A stretch of 64,000 nucleotides of DNA from Bin87 sp963666865 (GCA_963666865.1 OY763072.1:2914001-2978000); one strand, 5' to 3'. Counted from the first letter of the stretch, positions 9,586-18,055 are shown. The notes: generated from the letters alone by a model not told the origin. A program made the numbers and translations.

Positions 9586-9591
9586 GGCTTT

Positions 9592-10620
9592 TTAGTCCGA
9601 CCACTCCGTGTCGTCTTCCGATGTGGTGACCCGCAGGAATATCTCCTCCAGGCTCATGCTGCTCATCTGCATACTGAGCAGGCTCCATCCGTTGCTGACC
9701 ACGGTTCGCGATATTTCATCCCGCAGGTCCAGACCTTCCCTGAACTTGACGCGATATGCGTTGACGCCGGGACGCGGATGGTGAGTTACCTCGGTGGCTC
9801 CATCAATGCTGCGCAACACCGGCAGTACCTCCGCCGGCGGTCCGCCTATCTCCACTTCCAGCTGGGCCACGCCCCGCAGGTGTTGCGCCAGGTTGTTCGG
9901 CGTGTCCGCCGCCACGATATGTCCCTCGTGGATGATCAGCACCCGCTCGCAGATCATGCTGACTTCCGGCAGGATGTGGCTGCTCAGCACCACCGTCTGC
10001 TCTTGCCCCAATTCCTGAATCAGGCTCCGGGTTTCCACCACCTGTATCGGGTCGATGCCGATGGTGGGTTCGTCCAGCACCAGCACTTCCGGCTCGTGCA
10101 GGATTGCCTGCGCAATTCCCACTCGCTGGCGGAATCCCTTGGACAGTTTGCCGATCAGAGTCTTGCTGTAATCCTCCAGCCGGCAGACGTCAATCACGTC
10201 GTCGATGCGCGACTTGACCCTCCGCCCCCTCATCCCCCGCAAGGTGCCCATGTACTTCAGGTAGCTGGTCACCGTCATTTCCGTGTGCAGCGGGACCGAT
10301 TCGGGCAGGTAGCCGACCCGCTTGCGCACTTCCAGGGATTTTTCCACCACGTCGTAGCCGCCCAAAGTAACCGTTCCCCGGGTGGGCGGCATGAACCCGG
10401 TGAGAATGCGCATGGTCGTGGTCTTGCCGGCGCCATTCGGGCCTAGGAAGCCCAGGATCTCTCCCCGTCGCACGGTGAAGTTCACGTTCTCCACCGCCGG
10501 CATCGGCCCATAGTAGTGGGTGAGGTCGCGAACCTCGATCATCGCGTCGGGTTCATCCGCATCGGTCACAACGGCGTGTTCCGGCTCGATTTCCGAGCGA
10601 TTTTCTGCTTCTATTGCCAT
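9592..10620 (-). CDS. ABC transporter ATP-binding protein, GldA-like
   Basis: 342 residues. Walker A GPNGAGKTT, Q-loop region VGYLPESVPLHTEMTV, signature LSKGFRQRVGIAQA, Walker B VLVLDEPTIGIDP and the switch histidine in SSHILPEV are all present. An unusual acidic N-terminal extension of about 26 residues precedes the domain, which starts at MIEVRDL; that internal Met is an alternative start. A C-terminal domain after about 240 resembles DUF4162-type extensions. First gene of the leftward ABC-DUF4340-cinA operon and divergent from speD across a 232-bp gap. Confidence 0.9.
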   Translation of the reverse strand: MAIEAENRSEIEPEHAVVTDADEPDAMIEVRDLTHYYGPMPAVENVNFTVRRGEILGFLGPNGAGKTTTMRILTGFMPPTRGTVTLGGYDVVEKSLEVRKRVGYLPESVPLHTEMTVTSYLKYMGTLRGMRGRRVKSRIDDVIDVCRLEDYSKTLIGKLSKGFRQRVGIAQAILHEPEVLVLDEPTIGIDPIQVVETRSLIQELGQEQTVVLSSHILPEVSMICERVLIIHEGHIVAADTPNNLAQHLRGVAQLEVEIGGPPAEVLPVLRSIDGATEVTHHPRPGVNAYRVKFREGLDLRDEISRTVVSNGWSLLSMQMSSMSLEEIFLRVTTSEDDTEWSD

Positions 10621-10804
10621 GGCAGATCCAAGTTTTAGGGCTGCGTCTCGATTGCCGCCAAGTTTCCTTGACTGGCATACGCCAGCGCCGGGTCAATGGA
10701 TTGGCGACCCCGGCGCCGGCGGTGTTTGACAACTGGATTTTCACCCTTTGAATTGGCGTGGCGGCTATGATATTCTATGCGTCGCATTTTCACAAGACGG
10801 CGCG

Positions 10805-10829
10805 GCCCCGTCCCTACGGGGCTTATTTT
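10805..10829 (+). terminator. Terminator-like hairpin in the speD leader
   Basis: A perfect 7-bp stem (GCCCCGT / ACGGGGC) with loop CCCT is followed by TTATTTT, 24-31 nt upstream of the speD start. It has the shape of an intrinsic terminator, so it may attenuate speD. A TATGAT hexamer at 10766-10771 is a possible -10 box just upstream; no good -35 at normal spacing was found. Confidence 0.5.
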
Positions 10830-10852
10830 ATCGGTGGGGGCCAGAGGGCAGG

Positions 10853-11284
10853 ATGCATCTGATCATTGACGGATTCGGCGGTGACGCCAGCATGATGTGG
10901 GACACCGCCCGGTTACGCGAGTTCCTCAACGAGTACCCGGCCAATCTCGGTATGACCAAAATCACCGAACCAGAGGTGCTGGAATACCACGGCCCCAACC
11001 CTTCCGATAACGGCATATCGGGCTTCGTCATCATCGCCGAGAGCCACATCAGCGTCCACACCTTCCCCCATCGGGACTACGTGAATATCGACGTGTTCTC
11101 CTGCAAGTCCTTTGACCACGAGCAGGCCCTGGCCGACGCCCGCTCCCTGTTCAACCTGAGCCAGGTGAAAACCTGGCTGTTGGATCGTGGCTTGGAATGG
11201 GCCGACGCCAATCAGGGGGCACGCGAAACCCAACGTCAACGTACTGTCCTGCGGGCCGTCTCTACCGGTTCCCCCGTTGCCTGA
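10853..11284 (+). CDS. speD: S-adenosylmethionine decarboxylase proenzyme
   Basis: 143 residues, the size of prokaryotic class 1B AdoMetDC. It is made as a proenzyme that self-cleaves at a serine to give a pyruvoyl cofactor, then decarboxylates AdoMet for polyamine synthesis. The cleavage site ESHISVHTFP places the serine at residue 64, the processing histidine at 69 and the catalytic cysteine (VFSC) at 84, each one residue after the Thermotoga enzyme positions. ATG 10853 with GAGGG upstream was chosen because homology starts there (MHLIIDGFGG); an upstream in-frame ATG would add 35 unrelated residues. It is followed directly by an agmatinase-family gene. Confidence 0.93.
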   Translation: MHLIIDGFGGDASMMWDTARLREFLNEYPANLGMTKITEPEVLEYHGPNPSDNGISGFVIIAESHISVHTFPHRDYVNIDVFSCKSFDHEQALADARSLFNLSQVKTWLLDRGLEWADANQGARETQRQRTVLRAVSTGSPVA

Positions 11285-12179
11285 TTCCTGGGTTCCGCCT
11301 GTCCCCTGGACGCCGACCAACTTCCTGGCCTTGCCGCCGGAACAGGCGACGCTGGACAACGCGGCGGCGGTGTTGATTCCAGTCCCCATTGACAGCACTA
11401 CGTCCTACCGGAGCGGCGCGCGCTATGGCCCGGCCGCTATCATCGCGGCATCCGCCGCCCTGGAAGACTATGACCTTGAGCTGGGCATCGACGTAGCCGA
11501 ACTGGGCATCCATACTGCGCCGCCACTGGAACCCCATGTCGGCGACCCCCGCCAAATGGTGGAGCGCGTGCGGACGGCGGTCTCTCATTACTCGGGTATC
11601 GGCTCCGGCAAACTCACCGGCGTAATCGGCGGCGACCATTCCGCCGCCATCGGCTCCGCGCTGGCTCATTTGGAACGCCACCCCAACCTCTCAGTGCTGT
11701 ACATCGACGCCCACGCCGACCTGCGGGATGAATACCAGGGCACCGCTTGGGGACACGGCTCCTCGGCGCGCCGCATCGCTGAACATTGCCCCATCAGTCT
11801 CGTCGGCGTCCGCGCCCTGGCACGGGAAGAGCTGGAATTCATCAATGCGTCAGCGACCCCTGTGTGCTACTGGCCTCCCCCAAAGTCCGATTATGTGGAT
11901 GACATAACATCGTCGCTGGGTCGCGCCGTTTACGTGAGTGTGGACCTGGACGTGCTTGATCCGTCGGAGATGCCCGCCGTGGGCACGCCCGAGCCAGGCG
12001 GTATGCGATGGCTGGAGTTGCTCTCGCTACTGCGTCGGGCAGCCGAGGAACGGCGCATCGTCGGCTTTGACGTCTGCGAACTCGCTCCCAATGAAGGCTT
12101 GCCGGCCCATGCCTACACCGTGGCCAAGCTCGTGTACAAGATGGTTGCTTATGCCAGCGTCTCCGGCCAAAAGGTTTAA
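11277..12179 (+). CDS. Agmatinase/arginase-family ureohydrolase
   Basis: About 300 residues from the proposed TTG start, which overlaps the speD stop by 8 bp. Metal-binding motifs of the ureohydrolase fold are present: GGDHS, DAHADLRDE and SVDLDVLDPS. The enzyme hydrolyses a guanidino group to urea plus an amine and needs two Mn ions. Coupling to speD points to polyamine synthesis: agmatine to putrescine, or N1-aminopropylagmatine to spermidine as in Thermus. No speA or speE is visible to decide. The start is uncertain: a GTG at 11187 is in frame but would overlap speD by 98 bp, and no clear Shine-Dalgarno supports either. Confidence 0.85.
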   Translation: MPDSWVPPVPWTPTNFLALPPEQATLDNAAAVLIPVPIDSTTSYRSGARYGPAAIIAASAALEDYDLELGIDVAELGIHTAPPLEPHVGDPRQMVERVRTAVSHYSGIGSGKLTGVIGGDHSAAIGSALAHLERHPNLSVLYIDAHADLRDEYQGTAWGHGSSARRIAEHCPISLVGVRALAREELEFINASATPVCYWPPPKSDYVDDITSSLGRAVYVSVDLDVLDPSEMPAVGTPEPGGMRWLELLSLLRRAAEERRIVGFDVCELAPNEGLPAHAYTVAKLVYKMVAYASVSGQKV

Positions 12180-12220
12180 TGAGACCCAAGCGCAGGGAGG
12201 CCGTGGTTATAGTTGGTCGT

Positions 12221-12454
12221 TCATTCGTCGCGGGGTTTGCTCAGTAGCCGGATTACTATGCCGACTATGAAGAATACTCCACTGGCTATCAACGATATGG
12301 TGTCAAACTCGTCGCGGTCGCCGCAGTTTGAAGCCGGAAATGCCCGTACCAGTAAAATTGCGGATGCGCCGAGGAGGACCGTGCCGAGATCCGTGCTCAT
12401 CTGCTGGATAACGCCGCGGGTCCTGTTCCACCAATTGTTTAGGCGGGAAATCAC
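12221..12454 (-). CDS. Small membrane protein, unknown
   Basis: 77 residues with two hydrophobic segments (about 24-40 and 52-69) around a short loop containing NCGDRDEF. GTG start overlaps the stop of the upstream 62-residue gene by 4 bp (GTGA), so translation is coupled. No family recognised. Confidence 0.6.
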   Translation of the reverse strand: MISRLNNWWNRTRGVIQQMSTDLGTVLLGASAILLVRAFPASNCGDRDEFDTISLIASGVFFIVGIVIRLLSKPRDE

Positions 12455-12639
12455 TTCCGCAAAATCCCGACGATAACTATCGCCACCACGCCTAACGATA
12501 TGATGGCCCCGGTGTAGGCTGCCGGTAAACCATCCTGGAAAACGGAGCGTTGGAAAAGGTCAATTCCTAAGTGGTATCCCACAACCAAAACCCAGCACGC
12601 CGCGAAAAACGACAATAGGATTACCGCGATGCCGGCCAT
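12451..12639 (-). CDS. Small membrane protein, unknown
   Basis: 62 residues, two transmembrane segments (about 3-24 and 41-60). ATG preceded by GGGAGG at 6-nt spacing, a strong ribosome-binding site that supports a real gene. Coupled to the following 77-residue gene. Function unknown; the arrangement resembles the pair at 50966-51462. Confidence 0.65.
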   Translation of the reverse strand: MAGIAVILLSFFAACWVLVVGYHLGIDLFQRSVFQDGLPAAYTGAIISLGVVAIVIVGILRK

Positions 12640-12737
12640 GTCAAACCTCCCACGGCGAACTCATGGTCAGTATAACAAACGGGAAATCGGGATCTGCCAT
12701 CTTATCCTCCCCATGTAGTCGCCGGGACCAGCATTCC

Positions 12738-12767
12738 TTGACAACCCCGCCGGCCCAACCCTAAAAT
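12738..12767 (+). promoter_or_regulatory. Predicted sigma70-type promoter
   Basis: TTGACA (12738-12743), 18-bp spacer, TAAAAT (12762-12767), about 73 bp upstream of the HMG-CoA-lyase-like start. Confidence 0.55.
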
Positions 12768-12839
12768 CCCGGCATTCAGCGCGCCAGCGCTCCCTCATCA
12801 GAACCACCATTGTCGCGCCGCCGGCGCAAGGAGTACCCC

Positions 12840-14033
12840 ATGCCACAGCAATGGCCCACCGTTCACTACAAGGAAGAAGGGATGCGGGAGGGCATGCAGA
12901 TTGAGGACGCCAACATCTCCGTTGATGACAAGGTTGAGCTCCTCGACATGCTGTCCGAGACCGGCTTGAATAGTATCGTCGTCGGCTCGTTTGTCAGTCC
13001 TCGGTGGACGCCTCAGATGGAGCGCATCGACGAGATCGTCCAGAAGTTCACGCCCAAGATGGGAGTCACCTACACCGCGCTGGCCCTTAACGCCCGCGGT
13101 GTGGAGCGCGCCCGCGCCTACTCGCCCCCGCTCACCATCGAACGCGACGCCTACCCCCGCCTGTCCTGCCACCTCTGCGACGTGTTCGCCCGGCGCAACA
13201 CCAACCGCAGCCAGATGGACGAAATGGAGCGTTGGCCCGCCATCATTGCCCAGGCCCAGGAAATGGGCATCACCGAGGCCGGCATCGGCTGTAACGCCTC
13301 CTGGGGTTCTAACTTCCTCGGCGAATTCCCGGTCGAAAGCCTGATGACCTTGCTGGAGTACCAGCATGGCCTCTGGGACGAAGCCGGCATCAACGTCCGC
13401 AGCTGCTCCATGGGCGACCCGATGAGCCACTGCACTCCCGCCAAGGTGGAGGAGAGCATCGTTCGCGTCAAGGAACGTTGGCCGGAAATCAACCACTTCC
13501 GTCTGCACCTGCACAACGGTCGCAACATGGCCATCGCCTCCGCCTACGCCGCCATGCGCGTTCTCGGCCCCGAGGATACCCTTGAGCTGGACGGCACCAT
13601 CGGCGGGTTCGGCGGCTGCCCCTACTGCGGCAACGGGCGCGCCACCGGCATGGCTCCCACCGAAGACCTGCTCCACATGATGGAAGACATGGGTATCCCC
13701 ACCGGCGTCGATATCGACAAGCTCATCGAGTGCGTGTGGGCCGCCGAGCGCATCATCGGTCGCGAACTCTATGGTCACGTCTCCAAGGCCGGCCCGCGCC
13801 CTCGCGCCGGCGCCGGAAATCTCTATGACATCAACATGCCCTTCGTGGAAACCCTGGAACAGGCCACCCACTTCAAGAGGGGCGAGCAGATGTACGAAGG
13901 TGGCCTCTACCCCTACCGGGAGCCCGTCACCAGCCCCTACCGCGACCGCATCGACCAGGGCCTCCCCGCCTTCGGCGAAGCCCCCAACGAATTCCCCTGG
14001 AACCAGGACTGGCTGCCTAAAGCCGACAACTAA
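12840..14033 (+). CDS. HMG-CoA lyase-like DRE-TIM metallolyase
   Basis: 397 residues of the HMGL/LeuA TIM-barrel superfamily. The N-terminal DRE-type motif reads EEGMREGMQ, metal-binding histidines are in LHLHNGRN, and the glycine-rich catalytic lid region is TIGGFGGCPYCGNG, close to the G-GGCP-A signature of HMG-CoA lyase. These enzymes cleave or form C-C bonds next to a carbonyl with a divalent metal. It is about 100 residues longer than classic HMG-CoA lyase, with extra C-terminal sequence, so the substrate may differ. ATG 12840 was chosen for its AAGGAG at 6-nt spacing; a TTG at 12810 is also in frame. It stands alone behind its own promoter and a terminator. Confidence 0.8.
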   Translation: MPQQWPTVHYKEEGMREGMQIEDANISVDDKVELLDMLSETGLNSIVVGSFVSPRWTPQMERIDEIVQKFTPKMGVTYTALALNARGVERARAYSPPLTIERDAYPRLSCHLCDVFARRNTNRSQMDEMERWPAIIAQAQEMGITEAGIGCNASWGSNFLGEFPVESLMTLLEYQHGLWDEAGINVRSCSMGDPMSHCTPAKVEESIVRVKERWPEINHFRLHLHNGRNMAIASAYAAMRVLGPEDTLELDGTIGGFGGCPYCGNGRATGMAPTEDLLHMMEDMGIPTGVDIDKLIECVWAAERIIGRELYGHVSKAGPRPRAGAGNLYDINMPFVETLEQATHFKRGEQMYEGGLYPYREPVTSPYRDRIDQGLPAFGEAPNEFPWNQDWLPKADN

Positions 14034-14055
14034 CACGGTCGCATCCGTCGGCAGC

Positions 14056-14104
14056 GCGCCGGCCCGTTTCGCCCTACTCATCGGGGGCATAGGCGGGCCG
14101 GCGC
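14056..14104 (+). terminator. Inverted repeat, probable terminator
   Basis: Arms GCGCCGGCCCG (14056-14066) and CGGGCCGGCGC (14094-14104), 11 bp perfect with a 27-nt loop, followed by TGATTTA; lies 22 bp after the HMGL-like stop codon. Confidence 0.5.
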
Positions 14105-14133
14105 TGATTTAATGCGTGCGCCGGTTTGAAGCC

Positions 14134-16335
14134 ATGAGCTCGGACTTTCAGTTGAAGTGTGCCCGCTGTGGCCGTAGCCGGTGGTCGCGGGATGGTGTAT
14201 GTCCGGCGTGCGGTTACGAGGTCGTCACTTCTCCCACCGTCGTGTCCGCTGATGGGCGGGAGGATGACGGACCGGAAGCCCAGGCCCCTACGCGCCGGCC
14301 ATGGCTACTGTTGTTGCTCGGCGGCGTCGTGGCGATAGCGCTGGCCCAGTTATCCTTCGGACTGTCCGCGTCAACAACCCTTCCTGCCGCCGGCGTGGTT
14401 TCAATTCTGTTGGGCGTGGCGCTTATTGCATCCTACACCGCCCTCGTCGATCCCCATACACCTAGCGAGAAGGCTTCAAGCCGTCTATCCCAAAAGGCCA
14501 CCGAAGACCCACCCACAAAATATCGGGAGGCGCTTGCCGGTGCAATGGAGGCCTTCCGCAACAACGACGTCCGCTGGGCTGGGCCGCTCGTCGGCGTCGT
14601 GTTGCTGCCCGTACTGCTGTTTCGAGTATGGGGCGATAGAGGCGATGTTTGGAATTTGCTGATCTGGTGCGCCGTTATCTTCACTTTTGGGATCTTCTTC
14701 GCGCCATCCGGTTTTGACGCAGCCCACGACAAACGTGGCGACGCCGGCGGCCGGATCCGTGGTTGGCTCCGCCACTATCCCCAACGTCTCGCTGCCGCTG
14801 CCCGTCACCACTTCGGGGATCTGCTCCCCCTGCTCGCGATCTTGCTGGTTTATTGCGCCATCGCCATGCCTAACCTCACCGCGTGGCGTTACTCCGCCAT
14901 CGGGGACGAGTACCTATTCTACAAACATGCATCCCAGGTGCTGGAGGATGGCATGTTCCGTCCTTTCAGCCAGGAAGGGGTGTACGGCCACCACCCACAA
15001 CTGAACACGATCTACAAAGCCGCGATAATGTGGCTGTTCGGCGACGGTCACTTCGGCTGGAAAATGTCCGGTGTGGTTTCGATGTCTCTGGCTACTGCCG
15101 GCATCTATGTCCTAGGATATGTACTGTACTCGCGTTCTGCCGCCGTCCTGGCCGCTGGGTTGTTTGCAGCCAGCCACTACCTGCTGGGATTAGTCAACGT
15201 CGGCGCCAACCACACCGACGCCCTGATGATCACCGCATGGGCCTTGGCATTCTTCATTATGGGTCTGCGATCAGGAAATCCCCTCTTCTTGTATCTTGCC
15301 GGTTGCGTCGTCGGCCTTGGCTTTTACTTCCATTATTCGGCACGCATCACCGGCCTGGTTATGTTGGTGACAGCCCTGTTGGCGATCAAACCTCGTCAAA
15401 TTCTCACCTTGTGGCCCGTAGCCCTCGGCATCGTGCTGACTGCCTGGCCGACGGTGTTAGCCGCACGGGCAGACATAGTCACCAAAATGGTGGCCCAATC
15501 CGCCGTCGGTTACTCGGAAGCTGTATCCGGTCCAGTTGCCCAACGCCTCTTCAACAACTTGGCAATCAATTTGCCAGCATTTCATTTCAATCAAAATAGC
15601 CACTCATACGTCGGTGGCCCACTGCTCGATCCCGTAACGGGTGCCCTTGCCGCCGTAGGCTTGGGACTCGCGATAGGGACTGCCGGTCGGCTTGCTTCTA
15701 TCGTGCCGCTTGTCTGGATTGTGGTCGCATTCGCCGCAACTGGCCTGGTCTCACCCTATCCGGCTACGGCCATCACTCGTCTGTTTCCCTTGGTTGCTCC
15801 CCTGGCGCTGTTGGCTGGGACCGCTGTTGCTAGCCTTTTGGATCTACTCCCCCCTCGGGTTCGAATGGACTCGCGCCGGCGTTTGCTTCCTGCGGTTTGG
15901 GCGGTATTTTTGGTCGTTGTACTGGTCCTCAATGTCAATCAGTCGTGGTCTGCTACTCACGGGGAGTACCACTACACTGCTGAAGCGCTGTCGGTAGGCG
16001 CTTCGCGCCATCAGCACTGCGGCAATTCGGTTGACCGGACCATGTTCATCGGCGCCGACCCGGGTTCGATATTGGAATCCGCGCTGGCCAGTTACCACCC
16101 CGAATCCCAGTCTCACCCGCGCCGGATCTATCGGGAATGGCCGCCGGAAGCGCCGCTGCCCGAACCCACTCCCCATTGCGTGATATTCGTCGATCCAAAC
16201 ACTCCCAATGCGCGGGCCCTCCAGGCATCGCTCAAGAATCGTTACCCTGATGGCGCACTGTACGTTTTCACCACTCTCTCAGACAAGAACCGGATCGAAT
16301 ACTTCCATGTCGCTGGAACACCGAGCGCTCAATAA
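14134..16335 (+). CDS. Polytopic membrane glycosyltransferase (PMT/ArnT-like) with N-terminal zinc ribbon
   Basis: 733 residues from ATG 14134; an in-frame GTG at 14116 is a longer alternative. Residues ~8-32 form a zinc ribbon (CARCGRSRWS...CPACG). Two helices follow (about 50-105), then a soluble stretch and a GT-C-type core with about ten helices between ~200 and 610. The first extracytoplasmic loop carries the acidic GDEYLFYKHA and a HH motif (YGHHPQLNTIY), as in PMT/ArnT enzymes that take sugar from a lipid carrier. A soluble C-terminal ~130 residues ends the protein. Likely transfers a sugar to lipid or protein at the outer face of the membrane. The zinc ribbon fusion is unusual. Confidence 0.75.
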   Translation: MSSDFQLKCARCGRSRWSRDGVCPACGYEVVTSPTVVSADGREDDGPEAQAPTRRPWLLLLLGGVVAIALAQLSFGLSASTTLPAAGVVSILLGVALIASYTALVDPHTPSEKASSRLSQKATEDPPTKYREALAGAMEAFRNNDVRWAGPLVGVVLLPVLLFRVWGDRGDVWNLLIWCAVIFTFGIFFAPSGFDAAHDKRGDAGGRIRGWLRHYPQRLAAAARHHFGDLLPLLAILLVYCAIAMPNLTAWRYSAIGDEYLFYKHASQVLEDGMFRPFSQEGVYGHHPQLNTIYKAAIMWLFGDGHFGWKMSGVVSMSLATAGIYVLGYVLYSRSAAVLAAGLFAASHYLLGLVNVGANHTDALMITAWALAFFIMGLRSGNPLFLYLAGCVVGLGFYFHYSARITGLVMLVTALLAIKPRQILTLWPVALGIVLTAWPTVLAARADIVTKMVAQSAVGYSEAVSGPVAQRLFNNLAINLPAFHFNQNSHSYVGGPLLDPVTGALAAVGLGLAIGTAGRLASIVPLVWIVVAFAATGLVSPYPATAITRLFPLVAPLALLAGTAVASLLDLLPPRVRMDSRRRLLPAVWAVFLVVVLVLNVNQSWSATHGEYHYTAEALSVGASRHQHCGNSVDRTMFIGADPGSILESALASYHPESQSHPRRIYREWPPEAPLPEPTPHCVIFVDPNTPNARALQASLKNRYPDGALYVFTTLSDKNRIEYFHVAGTPSAQ

Positions 16336-16351
16336 CGCCAGCTCCGGCGGT

Positions 16352-16885
16352 TTATCTCTGACCGTCCACCTCGAATTCATAGGTGTTCAGCAATTCCCCC
16401 TCGCTCATAATTCGCAATGTGGCCGTGCCCGCGCCGCATCCCACCAGGTAAAACCGGCTGTACGTCTCTACGCCGGGCTCTAGTACGATTAACGTCAGCC
16501 TCGTATCCCCTTCCGGCGCCAACGTCACGGCGGCGCATCCGTCCTGGTCCAGCAATGCCGCGTCGTTGTGTATCACCACTGGCCAACCGCCCGGGCTGGC
16601 TGTAATCACCACCGACCGCTCGGACACCAGCTCCAGCGCATGATGCACGTTGGGCGCGCCGGACATTCCCAAACTCGATGGGTCGGGCACAATAATCGCG
16701 CCGCCAGTAGCCTCCGCCTGGACTTCTTGGTACGTCGCCGCGTCGGCCCTGTCGGCATCATCCGGGAATGCGCCGGCCGCTCCGCTGCCGTGGTCCAACC
16801 CGGGCGACGGGTACACGATGGCGCCCCCATGCGCGCAGGCCCCCAAAGCCATCGTTAGCATCAACGCCAATACCAGCCTCGCCAC
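16352..16885 (-). CDS. Predicted lipoprotein, unknown function
   Basis: 177 residues. The signal peptide MARLVLALMLTMALGAC has a lipobox LGAC with the lipidated cysteine at residue 17. The mature part is Ala/Gly-rich with predicted beta-strands in the last ~90 residues (TLIVLEPGVETYSRFYLVG). The frame stays open to 16963, but that stretch contains the terminator of the upstream gene, so GTG 16885 (with GGAG 8 nt upstream) is the start I chose. Anchored in the cytoplasmic membrane, facing outward. No family recognised. Confidence 0.7.
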   Translation of the reverse strand: MARLVLALMLTMALGACAHGGAIVYPSPGLDHGSGAAGAFPDDADRADAATYQEVQAEATGGAIIVPDPSSLGMSGAPNVHHALELVSERSVVITASPGGWPVVIHNDAALLDQDGCAAVTLAPEGDTRLTLIVLEPGVETYSRFYLVGCGAGTATLRIMSEGELLNTYEFEVDGQR

Positions 16886-16902
16886 CGTTACGGCTCCAGC
16901 CA

Positions 16903-16932
16903 AAAAAGAGGCCGGGTTTTGGTGACCCGGCC
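16903..16932 (-). terminator. Rho-independent terminator of the BNR-repeat gene
   Basis: On the minus strand GGCCGGGT / ACCCGGCC (8-bp stem, 7-nt loop) is followed by TCTTTTTT. It lies 54 bp after the stop codon at 16986. Confidence 0.85.
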
Positions 16933-16985
16933 CCAAGCAAACCTCTGAACGGATCGTATCCATCGATCCGTCGTCCCGCGAACGT

Positions 16986-17975
16986 TTACGCTGACGCGCA
17001 CGCCACCGAAATCACATTCTGAGCCATCTCCGGCAGCTGGTCGCTCGTCCAGTTCGCGCCGCCGTCGTGCGTCCCGAACACCTGCCCCCGCCGCGTGCAG
17101 AAATAAACCTGCGCCGGGTCCTGCCGGTTCACCGCCACGCCGAAGGTGGTGCTGCCAGGGCTGACGCCGCTGTCGAACCGCTCCCAGGTATCGCCCAGGT
17201 TGGTGGTCCGCATCACGCCGCCCTGCTCGCTGCCGAAGTTCATGCCTACGCAGGCATACAGGGTGTTAGGATCGCTGGGGTCGCGCACCACGCCCCGCGA
17301 ATACTTGATGTCAGAGAACTGGTCAAAGTTGCAGTCCTGCCAGGACGCGCCCCGGTCCGTGCTGCGCCACACGCCTGTGCGGTTCGAGATCAGCACCGAG
17401 CCGGAGTCGCCGCCGCCCACGGCCACGCCGTGCAGGTCCAGCAGATCGACGTCCCCGGCGAACTCGCTGTTGCGGATGGTCCAGCTGTGCCCGCCGTCGG
17501 TGCTGCTGGCCGCGCCGCCCACTTCCAGGGCCGCGTACATATTGTTGGGATTGCTCGCCTCAATGTCGATGCCCAGGATGCGCATGGCAAAGGCCATCTG
17601 AACCTGCTCCGGGTTCGATACCGTCGCGATGTGGCTCCAGTTCTCCCCGCCGTCCTCGCTCTTGTACACCTCGGCGCCCTCGGTGCCCAGGAACATGATG
17701 TTGGGGTCGTTGGGATGGAACCGGATGGACCAGACCACGCGCCCCTCGGTCATGTTCATCCGCTGCCAGTGGTCGCCGCCGTCGGTGCTCCGATAGATGC
17801 CCCGCTGCGTGCCGCAGAATATCGTCCCGGGATCATTGGGATGGATGGCGATAGCCCTCGCCTGGGTCGCCGGGGCCAGCCCGTCGGTGAGCAGGTCCCA
17901 GTGGGCGTCGCCGGCCGATTTCCGATAAAGTCCGCTGGCTTCCGCGCCAACGTAAACGATAGTGTTGCCTGCCAT
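16986..17975 (-). CDS. BNR/Asp-box repeat beta-propeller protein
   Basis: 329 residues built of repeated blades, each ending in an Asp-box: STDGGDHW, SEDGGENW, STDGGHSW, STDRGASW, TNLGDTW, THDGGANW. Six to seven blades suggest a sortilin/YCF48-like propeller. No signal peptide or membrane segment is seen, so it is either cytosolic or exported by another route. The start has GAGGAGG 7 nt upstream. Such proteins bind partners or sugars; no catalytic residues can be assigned. Single gene ended by a strong terminator. Confidence 0.8.
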   Translation of the reverse strand: MAGNTIVYVGAEASGLYRKSAGDAHWDLLTDGLAPATQARAIAIHPNDPGTIFCGTQRGIYRSTDGGDHWQRMNMTEGRVVWSIRFHPNDPNIMFLGTEGAEVYKSEDGGENWSHIATVSNPEQVQMAFAMRILGIDIEASNPNNMYAALEVGGAASSTDGGHSWTIRNSEFAGDVDLLDLHGVAVGGGDSGSVLISNRTGVWRSTDRGASWQDCNFDQFSDIKYSRGVVRDPSDPNTLYACVGMNFGSEQGGVMRTTNLGDTWERFDSGVSPGSTTFGVAVNRQDPAQVYFCTRRGQVFGTHDGGANWTSDQLPEMAQNVISVACASA

Positions 17976-18055
17976 TTTGCTGCCTCCTCATTGTGTGTCG
18001 ATACGGTGGCCTATGCCGCCATTTCAGCAGACATAACGGTGGATGTCAAACGTGG

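Noticed and set aside
10727..10771. TTGACA (10727) with TATGAT (10766) as a speD promoter
   Set aside because: The spacing is 33 bp, far outside the 16-18 bp norm; only the -10-like box was kept as a weak hint.
10805..10852. speD leader as a known riboswitch class
   Set aside because: The segment is too short and I do not recognise any conserved aptamer core; only the hairpin with a T-rich tail is supported.
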